A stretch of DNA of 64,000 nucleotides from Toxorhynchites rutilus septentrionalis (taxonomy: Eukaryota; Arthropoda; Insecta; Diptera; Culicidae), in contig NC_073745.1 in assembly GCF_029784135.1 (NCBI RefSeq), forward strand, positions 54,989,755 through 55,053,754, written 5' to 3'. A program made the translations under genes and the position numbers. This document shows, in pieces, positions 47,440 through 56,990 of the stretch; the stretch's first letter is position 1, and the number at the start of each line of letters is the position of its first letter. The notes beneath the pieces are model-generated. The model did no database searches. It was not told where the DNA came from and was given only the letters and a program-made list of their open reading frames with translations.

Positions 47440-47812
47440 CTAAGCTAATAGCACGTTCTCTTCGGATACGATGGGCCAGCTGGATGTCCTTGGGCATGAT
47501 GTGACGCGCTTTGCGTGGATAGCAAACAAATTGGTATCTTTGAATAGGCCTCCTGCAGCGTCATAAACGCGGAACTTTGGAAGTGCAAGTCGGTTTTGAA
47601 GTCCTGGGCAATTCCACGAACCAAATGCTGCAAAGGTAGCTTGCGGATCAGCAATTCGGTCGACTTCTGTTAGCGACGAATTTCACGCAAAGTTCCCGGT
47701 CGATAGCGATGTGGCTTCTTCACACTTCCTGCGGCTGGTGCGTTTATCCGAGCTGCTTTCGTGGTGCCTTACCACCGAAAGACAACGAGCTGTCTGCTTA
47801 GTCCCGATGAAA
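47440..47812 (-). pseudogene. Histone H3 pseudogene (copy a, D1)
   Basis: Core histone H3. Readable: [15 protein letters not shown], a deletion, [55 protein letters not shown], then a deletion of the SEAYLV codons that shifts the frame, and [11 protein letters not shown] in the new frame. The C-terminal [17 protein letters not shown] equivalents are present as bases. A stop replaces the Tyr of RRYQKS. The start codon is lost. The stem-loop at 47412 follows. The TATA position of copy b is mutated here (ATAATATG). Confidence 0.92.
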
Positions 47813-47982
47813 CGAGTCCTCACGGTGCGAGAGTAGAGTAAGAAATGAACGAAAGCAAAGGAAGCGTCATATTATGAACCATAAAAGTATAGAATTACTT
47901 ACTTACGATGTTATTCGTTTCTCTCTCAGGGTAAGCAACGAATATAATAAGGGTGGGGTTTACATTCTACACTTTTATGGTT

Positions 47983-47989
47983 TATAAAA
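47983..47989 (+). promoter_or_regulatory. TATA box of H3 copy b
   Basis: TATAAAA about 65 bp upstream of the H3-like frame; also present upstream of H3 copy c (complement, 56190-56196). Confidence 0.6.
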
Positions 47990-48049
47990 TGACGCTTCCT
48001 TTGCTTCCGTTCATTTCTTACTCTACTCTCGCACCGTGAGGACTCGTTT

Positions 48050-48399
48050 GTTTGGGACCAAGCAGACAGTTCGTTAGTTTTTCGGTGGTCAGGTACCACG
48101 AAAGCAGCTCGGATAAGCGCACCAGCACCAGTCGCTAACGACCGGGAACTTTGCGTGAAATTCGTCGCTATCAGGACTCGACCGAATTGCTGATCCGCAA
48201 GCTACCTTTGCAGTATTTGGTTCGTGGAATTGCCCAGGACTTCAAAACCGACTTGCACTTCCAAAGTTCCGCGTTTATGACGCTGCAGGAGGCCTATTCG
48301 AAGATACCAATTTGTGTGCTATCCACGCAAAACGCGTCACATCATGCCCAAGGACATTCAGCTGGCCCGTCGAATCCAAGGAGAGCGTGCTATATTAGC
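48050..48399 (+). pseudogene. Histone H3 pseudogene (copy b, D1)
   Basis: Plus-strand mirror of copy a: TKQTV, GGQVPRKQL, a longer N-terminal deletion (KKPHRYR lost), then [52 protein letters not shown] and the same frameshifting deletion before the [11 protein letters not shown] segment. The 3' stem-loop lies 17 bp after the end. The copies a and b form an inverted duplication with about 80 bp between the arms. Confidence 0.92.
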
Positions 48400-48415
48400 T
48401 TAGCATATAATCAAC

Positions 48416-48431
48416 GGCCCTTTTCAGGGCT
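48416..48431 (+). terminator. Histone 3' stem-loop (H3 copy b)
   Basis: GGCCCTTTTCAGGGCT. Confidence 0.88.
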
Positions 48432-49622
48432 CCAAATTTAATGGATTAGAGTTCAGAAAAGTTTTTTGCAGGCCAAACTGAAAGGATTATTTTCGTTTGG
48501 ATGCCATTCAGCATCGAGAAAATTCCGGAAAGATCCAATCGTTGCTGAAAAATAATCTGCCAGTTCCCTGGGAATTGAAAAATACATTCATGCGAAAGAG
48601 TTTATTTTAATGTTTTCTAACCATATAACACAGCGACCAAATACATTTGATTTTGTAATTTTTCATTCAAGTGTAATTAGCAGGAAATCTTCTGAAGATT
48701 ATTATTCCCCATCAGTAGGATATTTTCGTATCCAATATTGTATGCGCGCGCAGCGGAAAATGTTTCGCATCGCGAAAATTATATAATTTTCAGTCAATTA
48801 TTGCTCAGTCGCCGAAAGTTTCAAACTCAGTGAATTCATTCCCCTCTAGTTTGCCTTCCAAATTGCCATCGTAAATCACACCTTCTCTCGATTCAATCAC
48901 GCACGAAAAGCATACTTAAGCGAAATTCTGGTGGTGAAACCCATTCATTTTTCGTGAGGACATCGACAAGACAACATCGTTACTGAACGAGCTGGACGGC
49001 GAGGGATCGAGGGATTTATTACCTGGCCTGACCCGAACTGAAATGCAATCAGGTTGTTTTAACTGTGAGGGAGCGCAGAAAAGCCAATCGATCAGAAGGA
49101 GAAGAGAAGGTGACCAAGAGAGTATCAGCATCGAAAAACGGTTCCCCGGGAAGACATCGAAGCAGCCGCCACACACAGACACTCACATACACGCGCGCAA
49201 CTCTTTTCGTTTGCTGGTTATCGAGAAGAAACCTGGAAAGAAGTGATCGTTGCTGAAAAAAAATCGCCCAGTTCCCCTTGGAATTGAAAATTACATTCAA
49301 GCGAGTTTATTTTAATGTTTTCTATCCATATAATACTGCGACCACATACATTTGGTTTTGTGATTTGTCAATCAAGTGCAGTTAACAGGAAAGCTTCTGA
49401 AGATTATTCTTCAGAACAAGGTTTTTTGTATCCAATATTGGATGCATAAAACCTTGAGCCTCCAACGTAACGCTCTCGTTTTCGAAGTCCCCCAAATATT
49501 CATTTATTCATTCATTCAGAATGTATTTAGATTCAACTTCAAACTAATGATCTCTAAATCAACGATAGTCCTACGTCACCCTTGCGGTTATACCATAGAT
49601 ATAACCCACTTACTGTTTTTTT

Positions 49623-50745
49623 GGTCTGGAATATGGCCAAGACACCTGGTATCGATCCCAGAATACTGTTACTGACTGTAATATAATCTTGAATTACATA
49701 AACATAAGTGTGTTTTTTCCGAAGAAACATACACTGGACCAAATTACCCCACAGACGGTCCACATCACCCCGCATCAAATTTTAATGTCCAAAAATCACC
49801 TCTTTTATTTCATGATATATTTGGTAGTTTGTAGCTTGATATAATGATTAAACATTATTGATTAAGAGAAAACAAGTGTAGCTCAGTGTACAATGTGATT
49901 TTTATTTAGACCGTATTTGTTATAGGCGATTTACATAGGGAGTCCATATTCCCCCCATTTCCCCTGCTGGTGAGAACAGTTAAACTGAGCAACCCGTTGG
50001 CTCAGTGAATCCTTGTTGTTGAAGGCACGAGAAAAAGGACGAAATCCATTTGCGTCCATAATTTTGGCTTGTATTCCTCTACCTTACTTGAGAGTAGTTG
50101 TTGGGGATCTTAAGATATGGTAAACAGTCGGAGCCGCAACTTTTTCGCTTTTACCATATACTTTTTGCCGAGATTTCTTCTCGTGTTTTGTGTCGAATAT
50201 ATTTATTCAGTACACTTTGATCAAATTTTATCTGTCAAAAAGTGTCAAATGTTTGGCTTCGGTCAAACAGTGTATGAGCACCCTAATTTATTTAAAACTC
50301 AGCTAGTTCGTGCCTTTTACTCCTTTAGCGGGAATTTTAGATGGTTTCGTTTCCCGATTACGAATGGTTTGGGAAAGTGGATGAAAGTGCTATTTTTGCC
50401 CCTAGTTCTCCATTAGTGAAAGAGTTTTCTGCTGCCATTTTTTCCGTTCTTCTTTCACTTGAATAGAGTGAGTGCTGTGGTAGTGATGTTTTACGTTCTC
50501 ATCTCATGAGGGCTGTGCATTTGTGTGCGTATTGTTTGCAATCACGCTCTGGTACGCGTTTCATGCAAATGACTGCATATGGTCATACTATTTGGTGTTA
50601 TGAGATAGTGTTAGTGTTTCTTCTTCGCCGATCGCGGGCAATATATTGTGATAGATTTGGTTGTCGTTCTCTTCATTTCGATTTCTTCATTTGGGATTTC
50701 TTCACCGAAGTGAAAATATCACTGTATGCTATTCTGCGCTTCGGG
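49623..50745. other. Unassigned DNA
   Basis: About 1.1 kb with no recognised gene or element. Confidence 0.4.
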
Positions 50746-51426
50746 TACACGCAGAGGTGCCAACCAAATTTTTGAAAAAGCTGGGAAAAATTGAAAACGA
50801 ATACTGGAGAAAGCTGGAAAAAATTGAAAAAACCGGAAAAAAAAACTGGAAGAATTTTTTTTTTATTTTTTCTCATTTTTGACGTAGGACTACGTCTAAC
50901 CGGAAGATATAGGGGGTGAAATGGAAATCTAGGCACTGAACAAGTAGGAAAAAATGCAAGATTTGGAACGCTTATAACTCGAGCATTTCTCAAAAGATCG
51001 CAAAGGTTTTTGCATCAATTGATAGGAAATATATCTACGCATCTATCATAACGAATAACATTTCATTTTTCTGGAGATACATAATTGAATAATTGTGAAA
51101 TATCAAGCATTGTCCAAATGCACTATGTGCCCATTTTTGATTGGTCCATTTTGTGCTCCTAAAATCATACCGACTAAAACGGTCAACCAGAGCAGCAGCG
51201 AAATAAAATGAAGCACGATTGTAAAGGAAAAAGAAAAAAAATGAACGACATTGAGAAATGAACGACAAAAAATGAAACATTGGTCGCAGTCTCACACATG
51301 CGTAATTCTCGAGCCAGCCAGTCAGCTTAAGAATTCCCGCTCCGCTGCCGTAACGATCATTCTCATTCAAACCGTACACCACATCGGTTCGCATCACAAC
51401 ACATCAACAAACCAACCCAAGCAGCC

Positions 51427-51637
51427 ATGTCTGGACATGGTAAAGGAGGAAAAGTGAAGGGAAAGGCAAAATCCCGCTCAAACCGTGTTGATCTGGAGTT
51501 CCCCGCAAGGGTAGCTAGGCCGAGCGCGTTAGTACCAGTGCACCAGTCCACCTAGCCGGCGTTATATAGCTTCGGCCGCCGAAGTGATCGAGTTAGCTGG
51601 CAAAGCTGCTCGCGACGATAAGAAAACCCGCATTCGG
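51427..51637 (+). pseudogene. Histone H2A pseudogene (unit a, C5)
   Basis: Retains the start: ATG, MSGHGKGGKVKGKAKSRSNR, then DLEFP and the same central deletion, a stop in place of the Tyr of GNYAER, APVHLAGVI and a frameshifted AEVIELAGKAARDDKKTR. The leader upstream (CATCAACAAACCAACCCAAG) is shared with C4. The intact frame from this ATG is only about 42 codons. Confidence 0.9.
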
Positions 51638-51869
51638 AACAGAACACATTCGGTTCGGTGGACATCAAGACAACAGGCAGTTGCAGCGAGTGGCGAGAGG
51701 CAAACGCAATCGCAAAACGGCATCAGGTAGCAGAAGAAAAAAGTTTGTTCTTTATACAAACTGCTTTGGTGGCAAATCCAGAACAAGGCGGCATCGAGGG
51801 CGTTCGAAATGATTTTTTTCAAAACCACGAGTACTAAGTTTTCTAAATTGGAATCATTCCATAAAACAA

Positions 51870-51885
51870 GGCGCTTTTCAGGGCC
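51870..51885 (+). terminator. Histone 3' stem-loop (unit a, C5)
   Basis: GGCGCTTTTCAGGGCC. Confidence 0.8.
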
Positions 51886-52636
51886 ATTAAACCTTCGAAA
51901 AAAGAGTTTAGGAAATACAGTTCAATGCTTTCTAAAACAATATCCAAAATAATAATAAAACACAAATTGATTTTTTCATAATTTGTTTGCCAGGATATGA
52001 TGAGTATGTGAATTTGGCAGTTGTTCTGAGCTTATTGATTTTCACCAATTCTTAAATTGCTTCTAGATTGAAAGTACAGTAATTTACACTTATCTCGACA
52101 TTTAGCTAATTGGACGGACCTGTAATGCGACATATTTAGTTGGACATTTTTGTAAACATAGAGTTCGGGGTCCAAATTATGACCCCACATTGAAAGTCGA
52201 CACTGTAACACTGTCATCGCAAATGTTCAATTACAGGTTACAATTACCTCCAATCCGATACTGAGTGGTGGTAATGCGACGTGCCATTGAATGTAATTTA
52301 CTGTAAAATATGTCACAAGCTGGATGGGAAGAAATTTTCCAACTGTGAAAGCTGTGGCGAGTGGCAAATGCAATCGCTAAACAGAAAGGTTTAGCCGAAC
52401 AAGATGGGGATATCGAGTGATAACAAAACAATAAACTCTTTAGATTGAAGATAATTTTGTGATCCTGAAAAGGACCCTTTTTAGCCTGCATGTGAATCCA
52501 ATGAGCGAACAAATCGTAATGAATGTATTTTTTTGCCATCGCTCCCTTTTAACGCTCATTCGTTCGTCTCGTTGGACTCGGCCCTCTGGCTGAGTCTGCC
52601 GATTTGTCTCTATCCTGTGAGTGTGTACCGCTAGAG

Positions 52637-52643
52637 TATAAAA
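52637..52643 (+). promoter_or_regulatory. TATA box of H2A unit b (C5)
   Basis: TATAAAA, conserved with C1 and C3. Confidence 0.6.
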
Positions 52644-52712
52644 CACGCGGACCTCAAAAAAATATCTTATTTTCTTTCAAACCGTAAACCCGTGTGGTTG
52701 TACGGCATCGGC

Positions 52713-52947
52713 ATCGTGGACGTAACAAAGGAGGACAAGTTAAGGGAAAGGCAAAGTCTCACTCGAACCGTGCAGGTCTCCAGTTCCCTGTTGGTCGCAT
52801 TCACTGATTGCTCCGCAAGGGTAACTAGGCCGAACGGATTGGTGCCGGAGCACCAGTATACCTAACAGCGATTATAGAGTTGCGGCCGTCGGAGTGCTCG
52901 AGTTGGCTTGCAAAGCTGCTCACGACAATCAGAAAACCCGCATCAAG
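52713..52947 (+). pseudogene. Histone H2A pseudogene (unit b, C5)
   Basis: Same defects as unit b of C1: lost [14 protein letters not shown] followed by a stop, LLRKGN stop [12 protein letters not shown], then frameshifted [16 protein letters not shown]. The C-terminal third is missing. Confidence 0.88.
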
Positions 52948-53183
52948 AACAGAGCAGCTTCGGTTCGGCGCTCATCAAGGCAACAATTAGTTTCAGTGAG
53001 TGGCAAAGTGTTTCTCCGGCACGTCGCATTAAATGTAATTTACTGAACAACATGTCACAAGCTGGATGGGAAGAAATTTTCCAACTGTGAAAGCTGTGGC
53101 GAGTGGCAAACGCAATATCTAAACAGGAAGGTTTAACCGAACAAGATGGGAATATCGAGTGATAACAAAAACACAACACCAAA

Positions 53184-53199
53184 GGTTCTTTTCAGAACC
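53184..53199 (+). terminator. Histone 3' stem-loop (unit b, C5)
   Basis: GGTTCTTTTCAGAACC, perfect stem. Confidence 0.85.
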
Positions 53200-53459
53200 A
53201 TCAACATATTCATAAAGAGTAAACAGTAAACTAATCCATTTTTCAGGTAGATAGGTAGGTATTTACGTAGGAGAAGAAAATAAAACAATATATTTAAAAT
53301 ATATATTTAACAAAAGTTGCCCCCTTTGTATAGTCCTACGTCACCCCGGTTATGTCCCCGACATTACCCACCCGTCTTTTTTTATATTAACTATACAAAT
53401 TAGGGTAACAGTGACAGTGTCAGTATGTAGCATCGGTGCTTACGTATTACCGCCACCGG

Positions 53460-53960
53460 AACGTTATTTTCATTATGAATTTATTTTTTCGTAATGAAAT
53501 TTATTGTGAAGCCAATGTTATGGGAGCGAAATTCTCATCCAACAGTTTGCGAAAACAGGTTTGCTTGCGAGAGGCCGTGTCGTCACGGTTCCTTATCCTC
53601 GTTAAATGGGGATTCCACCACCTTTTACTTTACAAATCTGGGCAGTCTTTCCTTAGATACGCCCTTCATGACTTTTCGGTACCGGTCATGTTATTAGCCC
53701 CGTCGGACGAATATCCTACAAGAAAATCCAGCTTGTACGGCATTCCGTCTCTATTAAAACAGGCAACCACAGTCTCGCAAAACGTTTCTTAATCAGTTTC
53801 GATAACCTCAATTAAGTCGTGGAAGCAGTCTTAACATGGAGTGTATCTTGCTTAGTAAAGATCGTGCATGCGATCAACCCTAACGACTTCTTCGATGAAA
53901 CCGCCAGTAGACTCGTCTGCTATCAGGGAAAATGAATTTCGTTTTAAGTGGTCACATAAT
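53460..53960 (-). pseudogene. hAT-type transposase remnant
   Basis: On the minus strand, FSLIADESTGGFIEEVVRV (near 53925) matches the conserved DEST region with the first catalytic Asp of hAT transposases. VGYSSDGANNMTGTEKS (near 53715) matches the SDGA(S/N)NM region with the second. Stops and frameshifts separate them. The C-terminal dimerisation domain was not found. Confidence 0.65.
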
Positions 53961-54009
53961 CCTTCATGCTGGAAACTGGAAACTGGAAAAAGTTAGAAGA
54001 ATCGTTTTC

Positions 54010-54283
54010 GTTTGGATGGCACTTACGTTCCCAGTGAAACTTTTGCCTTCTCAACGTAGATATTACTTGCGACAATTTTATTAGTAGTACTTAGTTGACA
54101 TTTCTGTACCGAGTAATACCCCTTGAATGTATTCTGGAGTGGCAAGCTCTAGAATACGCGTGAACACAGTGCAAGTCGGAAGAAATTTCTTTGACGGAAA
54201 ATCCCCCGACCAGAACGGGAATTGAACCCGAACTTGCGACATTATAACGTGGGACGCAGCACAATCTTACTAATCCTTAATTT
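54010..54283 (-). mobile_element. tRNA-derived SINE, a second family
   Basis: The minus strand carries box B (GTTCGGGTTCAATTCCCG, complement at 54217-54234), followed by GGTCGGGGGATTTTCCGTC, a GCACTGTGTTCACGCGTATT block and a GAGCTTGCCACTC block. This body resembles a SINE frequent in Aedes as I recall it. The 5' part with box A is truncated or diverged. Confidence 0.65.
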
Positions 54284-55023
54284 TTCATCATAGTTTCATC
54301 ATTTCTACATGAAATGTGAAAAGTGGAAATTTTATTTGCTTTTGGCTGTTTCGCTGGCGTGCTTGAAAAAACAGGAAGTGGGTTATATCTATGGTATAAC
54401 CGCAAGGGTGACGTAGGACTATCGTTGATTTAGAGATCATTTGTTTGAAGTTGAATCTAAATCCATCCTGAATGAATGAATAAATAAATATTTGGGTGAC
54501 TTCAAAAACGAGAATGTTACTTTGAAGACTCAAGGTTTTATGCATCCAATATTGGATACAAAAAACCTTGTTCTGAAGAATAATCTTCAGAAGCTTTCCT
54601 GTTAACTGCACTTGATTGACAAATCACAAAACCAAATGTATGTGGTCGCAGTATTATATGGATAGAAAACATTGAAATAAACTCGCTTGAATGTAATTTT
54701 CAATTCCAAGGGGAACTGGCAGATTATTTTTCAGCAACGATCATTTCCTTCCAGGTTTCCTCTCGATAACCAGCAAACGAAAAGAGTTGCGCGCGTGTAT
54801 GTGTGTGTGTGTGGCGGCTGCTTCGATGTCTTCCCGAGGAACCGCATTTCGATGCTGATACTCTCTTGGTCACCTTCTCTTCTCCTTCTGATCGATCGGC
54901 TTTTCTGCGCTCCCTCACAGTTAAAACAAACTGATTGCATTTCAGGTCAAGCCAGGTAATGAATACCTCGATCCCTCGCCGTTCAGCTCGTTCAGTAACG
55001 ATGTTGTCTTGTCGATGTCCTCA

Positions 55024-55173
55024 GGCGTCGTGCACAAATTACGTAACGCAAAAATCTGGATTTTGAACCTCCCCCCCCTTTCGTAACGCAATTTCCTATC
55101 TCTAATAAACAGAAAGTAACGCAACATCTAACCCCTCCCCCCTTATCACGTTACGTAATTTGTGCACGACGCC
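55024..55173. mobile_element. 150-bp MITE with TCA target duplication
   Basis: Perfect 24-bp inverted ends starting GGCGTCGTGCACAAATTACG, flanked by TCA (55021-55023, 55174-55176). The homologous sites in D0 (near 20372) and D1 (near 48955) read GTCCTCACGAAAAATG without the insertion, which confirms the boundaries. Three-base duplications suggest PIF/Harbinger. Confidence 0.92.
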
Positions 55174-55729
55174 TCACAAAAAATGAATGGGTTTCACCAC
55201 CAGAATATCATTTCAGTATGCTTTTTGTGTGTGATTGAATCGAGAGAAGGTGTGGTTTACGAAGGCAATTTGGAAAACAAACTAGAGGAGAATGAACTCT
55301 CTGAGTATGAAAATTTCGGCGACTGAGCAATAATCGATTGAAAATTATATAATTTTCGCGATACGAAACATTTTCCGTTTTTCATGTTATGCATCCATTA
55401 TTGGATACGAAAATATCCTACTGATGGGAAAGAATAATCTTCAGAAGCTTTCCAGCTAATTACACTTGATTGAAAAATTACGAAATCAAATGTATTTGGT
55501 CGCTGTGTTCGCCATATAATTAGAAAACATTAAAATAAACTCTTTCGCATGGATGTATTCTTCAATTTACGTCACGGTATATGAAATTTCCAGGGAACTG
55601 GCAGATTATTTTTCAGCAACGATTAGATCTTTCCGGAATTTTCTCGATGCTGTATGGCATCCAAACGAAAATTCTCGTTTCAGTTTGGCCTGCAAAAAAC
55701 TTTTCTGAACTCTAATCCATCAAATTTGG

Positions 55730-55745
55730 AGCCCTGGAAAGGGCC
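55730..55745 (-). terminator. Histone 3' stem-loop (H3 copy c), loop mutated
   Basis: Complement GGCCCTTTCCAGGGCT: stem intact, one loop base changed from the consensus. Confidence 0.75.
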
Positions 55746-55765
55746 GTTGATTATATGCTAAGCTA

Positions 55766-56130
55766 ATATAGCACCCTCTCCTTGGATTCGACGGGCCAGC
55801 TGAATGTCCTTGGGCATGATGTGACGCGTTTTGCGTGGATAGCACACAAATTTGTATCTTCGAATAAGCCTCCTGCAGCGTCATAACCGCGGAACTTTGG
55901 AAGCGCAAGTCGGTTTTGAAGTCCTGAGCAATTCCACGAACCAAATGTTGCAAAGGTAGCTTGCGGATCAGCAATTCGGTCGACTTCCGATAGCGATGAA
56001 TTTCACGCAAAGTTCCCGGTCGATAGCGATGTGGCTTCTTCACCTATCCTGCGGCTGCTGCGCTTATCCGAGCTGCTTTCGTGTGCCTTACCACTGAAAG
56101 ACTACCCTGCTATCTGCTTGGTCCCAAACA
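55766..56130 (-). pseudogene. Histone H3 pseudogene (copy c, D2)
   Basis: [36 protein letters not shown] and [17 protein letters not shown] are nearly perfect H3. Then LQEA and the shared deletion that loses SEAYLV and shifts the frame. The N-terminal region has the same deletion after RKQL. TTTTATA (complement TATAAAA) at 56190-56196 marks the promoter side. Confidence 0.93.
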
Positions 56131-56618
56131 AACGAGTCGTCACGGTGCGAAAGTAGAGTAAGAAATGAACGAAAGCAAAGGAAGCGTCATTTTATAACCT
56201 GTTTTCGAAGCTATCATTAAGCTATTGAAACAATTTTCCGACTCAATAAATAGCAATCATATAACTCTTGGACATTTTATCTTTTGTATGAAATGATTAT
56301 CACTGTTCCGTTGATCCGAAGCAGAATGAATCACGCTTAAAGAAGGAATGGATTTTTTCTTGGAATTTACTCAGCAAAAATAATGCCCTTTCCCAACACT
56401 TAAAAACGACAAACGGTAAACAGTTTCATCAAAGTGATTTCTTCGATATGGGGATATATTCACTACATCATGTCATGTATTTCATATTCTTCATTATGAA
56501 ATCCATATCCATGGCACCTATCGGTATCGAATTATCATCGACACCACGATTTTCGCTAAATGCTCCTTTCAGTTCGGCCTGTAAAAAACTTTTCTGAACT
56601 CTAATCCATCAAATTTGG

Positions 56619-56634
56619 AGCCCTGAAAAGGGCT
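56619..56634 (-). terminator. Histone 3' stem-loop (H3 copy d)
   Basis: Complement AGCCCTTTTCAGGGCT: perfect stem with a changed terminal pair. Confidence 0.85.
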
Positions 56635-56658
56635 GTTGATTATATGCTAAGCTAATAT

Positions 56659-56990
56659 AGCACGCTCTCCTCGGATACGATAGGCAAGCTGGATGTCCTT
56701 GGGCATGATGTGACGCGTTTTGCATGGATAGCACACAAATTGGTATCTTCGAATAAGCCTCCTGCAGCGTCATAACCGCGGAACTTTGGAAGCGCAAGTC
56801 GGTTTTGAAGTCCTGAGCAATTCCACGAACCAAATGCTGCAAAGGTAGCTTGCGGATCAGCAATTCGGTCGACTTCTGATAGCGACGAATTTCATGCGAA
56901 GTTCCCGGTCGATAGCGATGTGGCTTCTTCACGCTTCCTGCGGCTGGTACGCTTATCCGAGCTGCTTTCGTGGTGCCTTACCACCGAAGG
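56659..56990 (-). pseudogene. Histone H3 pseudogene (copy d, D2)
   Basis: Starts near GGKAPRKQL; the first tail residues and the promoter are lost. Then [53 protein letters not shown] and the common frameshifting deletion. In tandem, same direction, with copy c about 530 bp away. Confidence 0.92.

Larger units (their letters stand above)
46207..49615 (+). mobile_element. Element D1: H3-bearing element with head-to-head H3 pair
   Basis: A 3409-bp unit. The left end is GACGTAGGACTACGTC, TTTCATTTCTATACCGGGGTG after five Ts. The right end is the complement of CAGTAAGTGGGTTATATC...GGTATAACC...TGACGTAGGACTA, before seven Ts. A CGGTATATAAGCGAGCG promoter-like segment lies near 46455. Two H3 pseudogenes point away from each other around 47900-47975. 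The segment 48830-49250 also occurs in D0 and D2. No transposase. Confidence 0.9.
50882..53376 (+). mobile_element. Element C5: complete H2A-bearing element
   Basis: A 2495-bp relative of C3 with both ends (GACGTAGGACTACGTC after five Ts; ...ACATTACCCACCCGTC before seven Ts). Two H2A units with stem-loops. Along most of its length it is very close to C3. Confidence 0.92.

Noticed and set aside
51427..51555. Short H2A N-tail frame in C5 as a functional peptide
   Set aside because: About 42 codons, ends at a stop inherited by sister copies; no sign of selection can be judged here.
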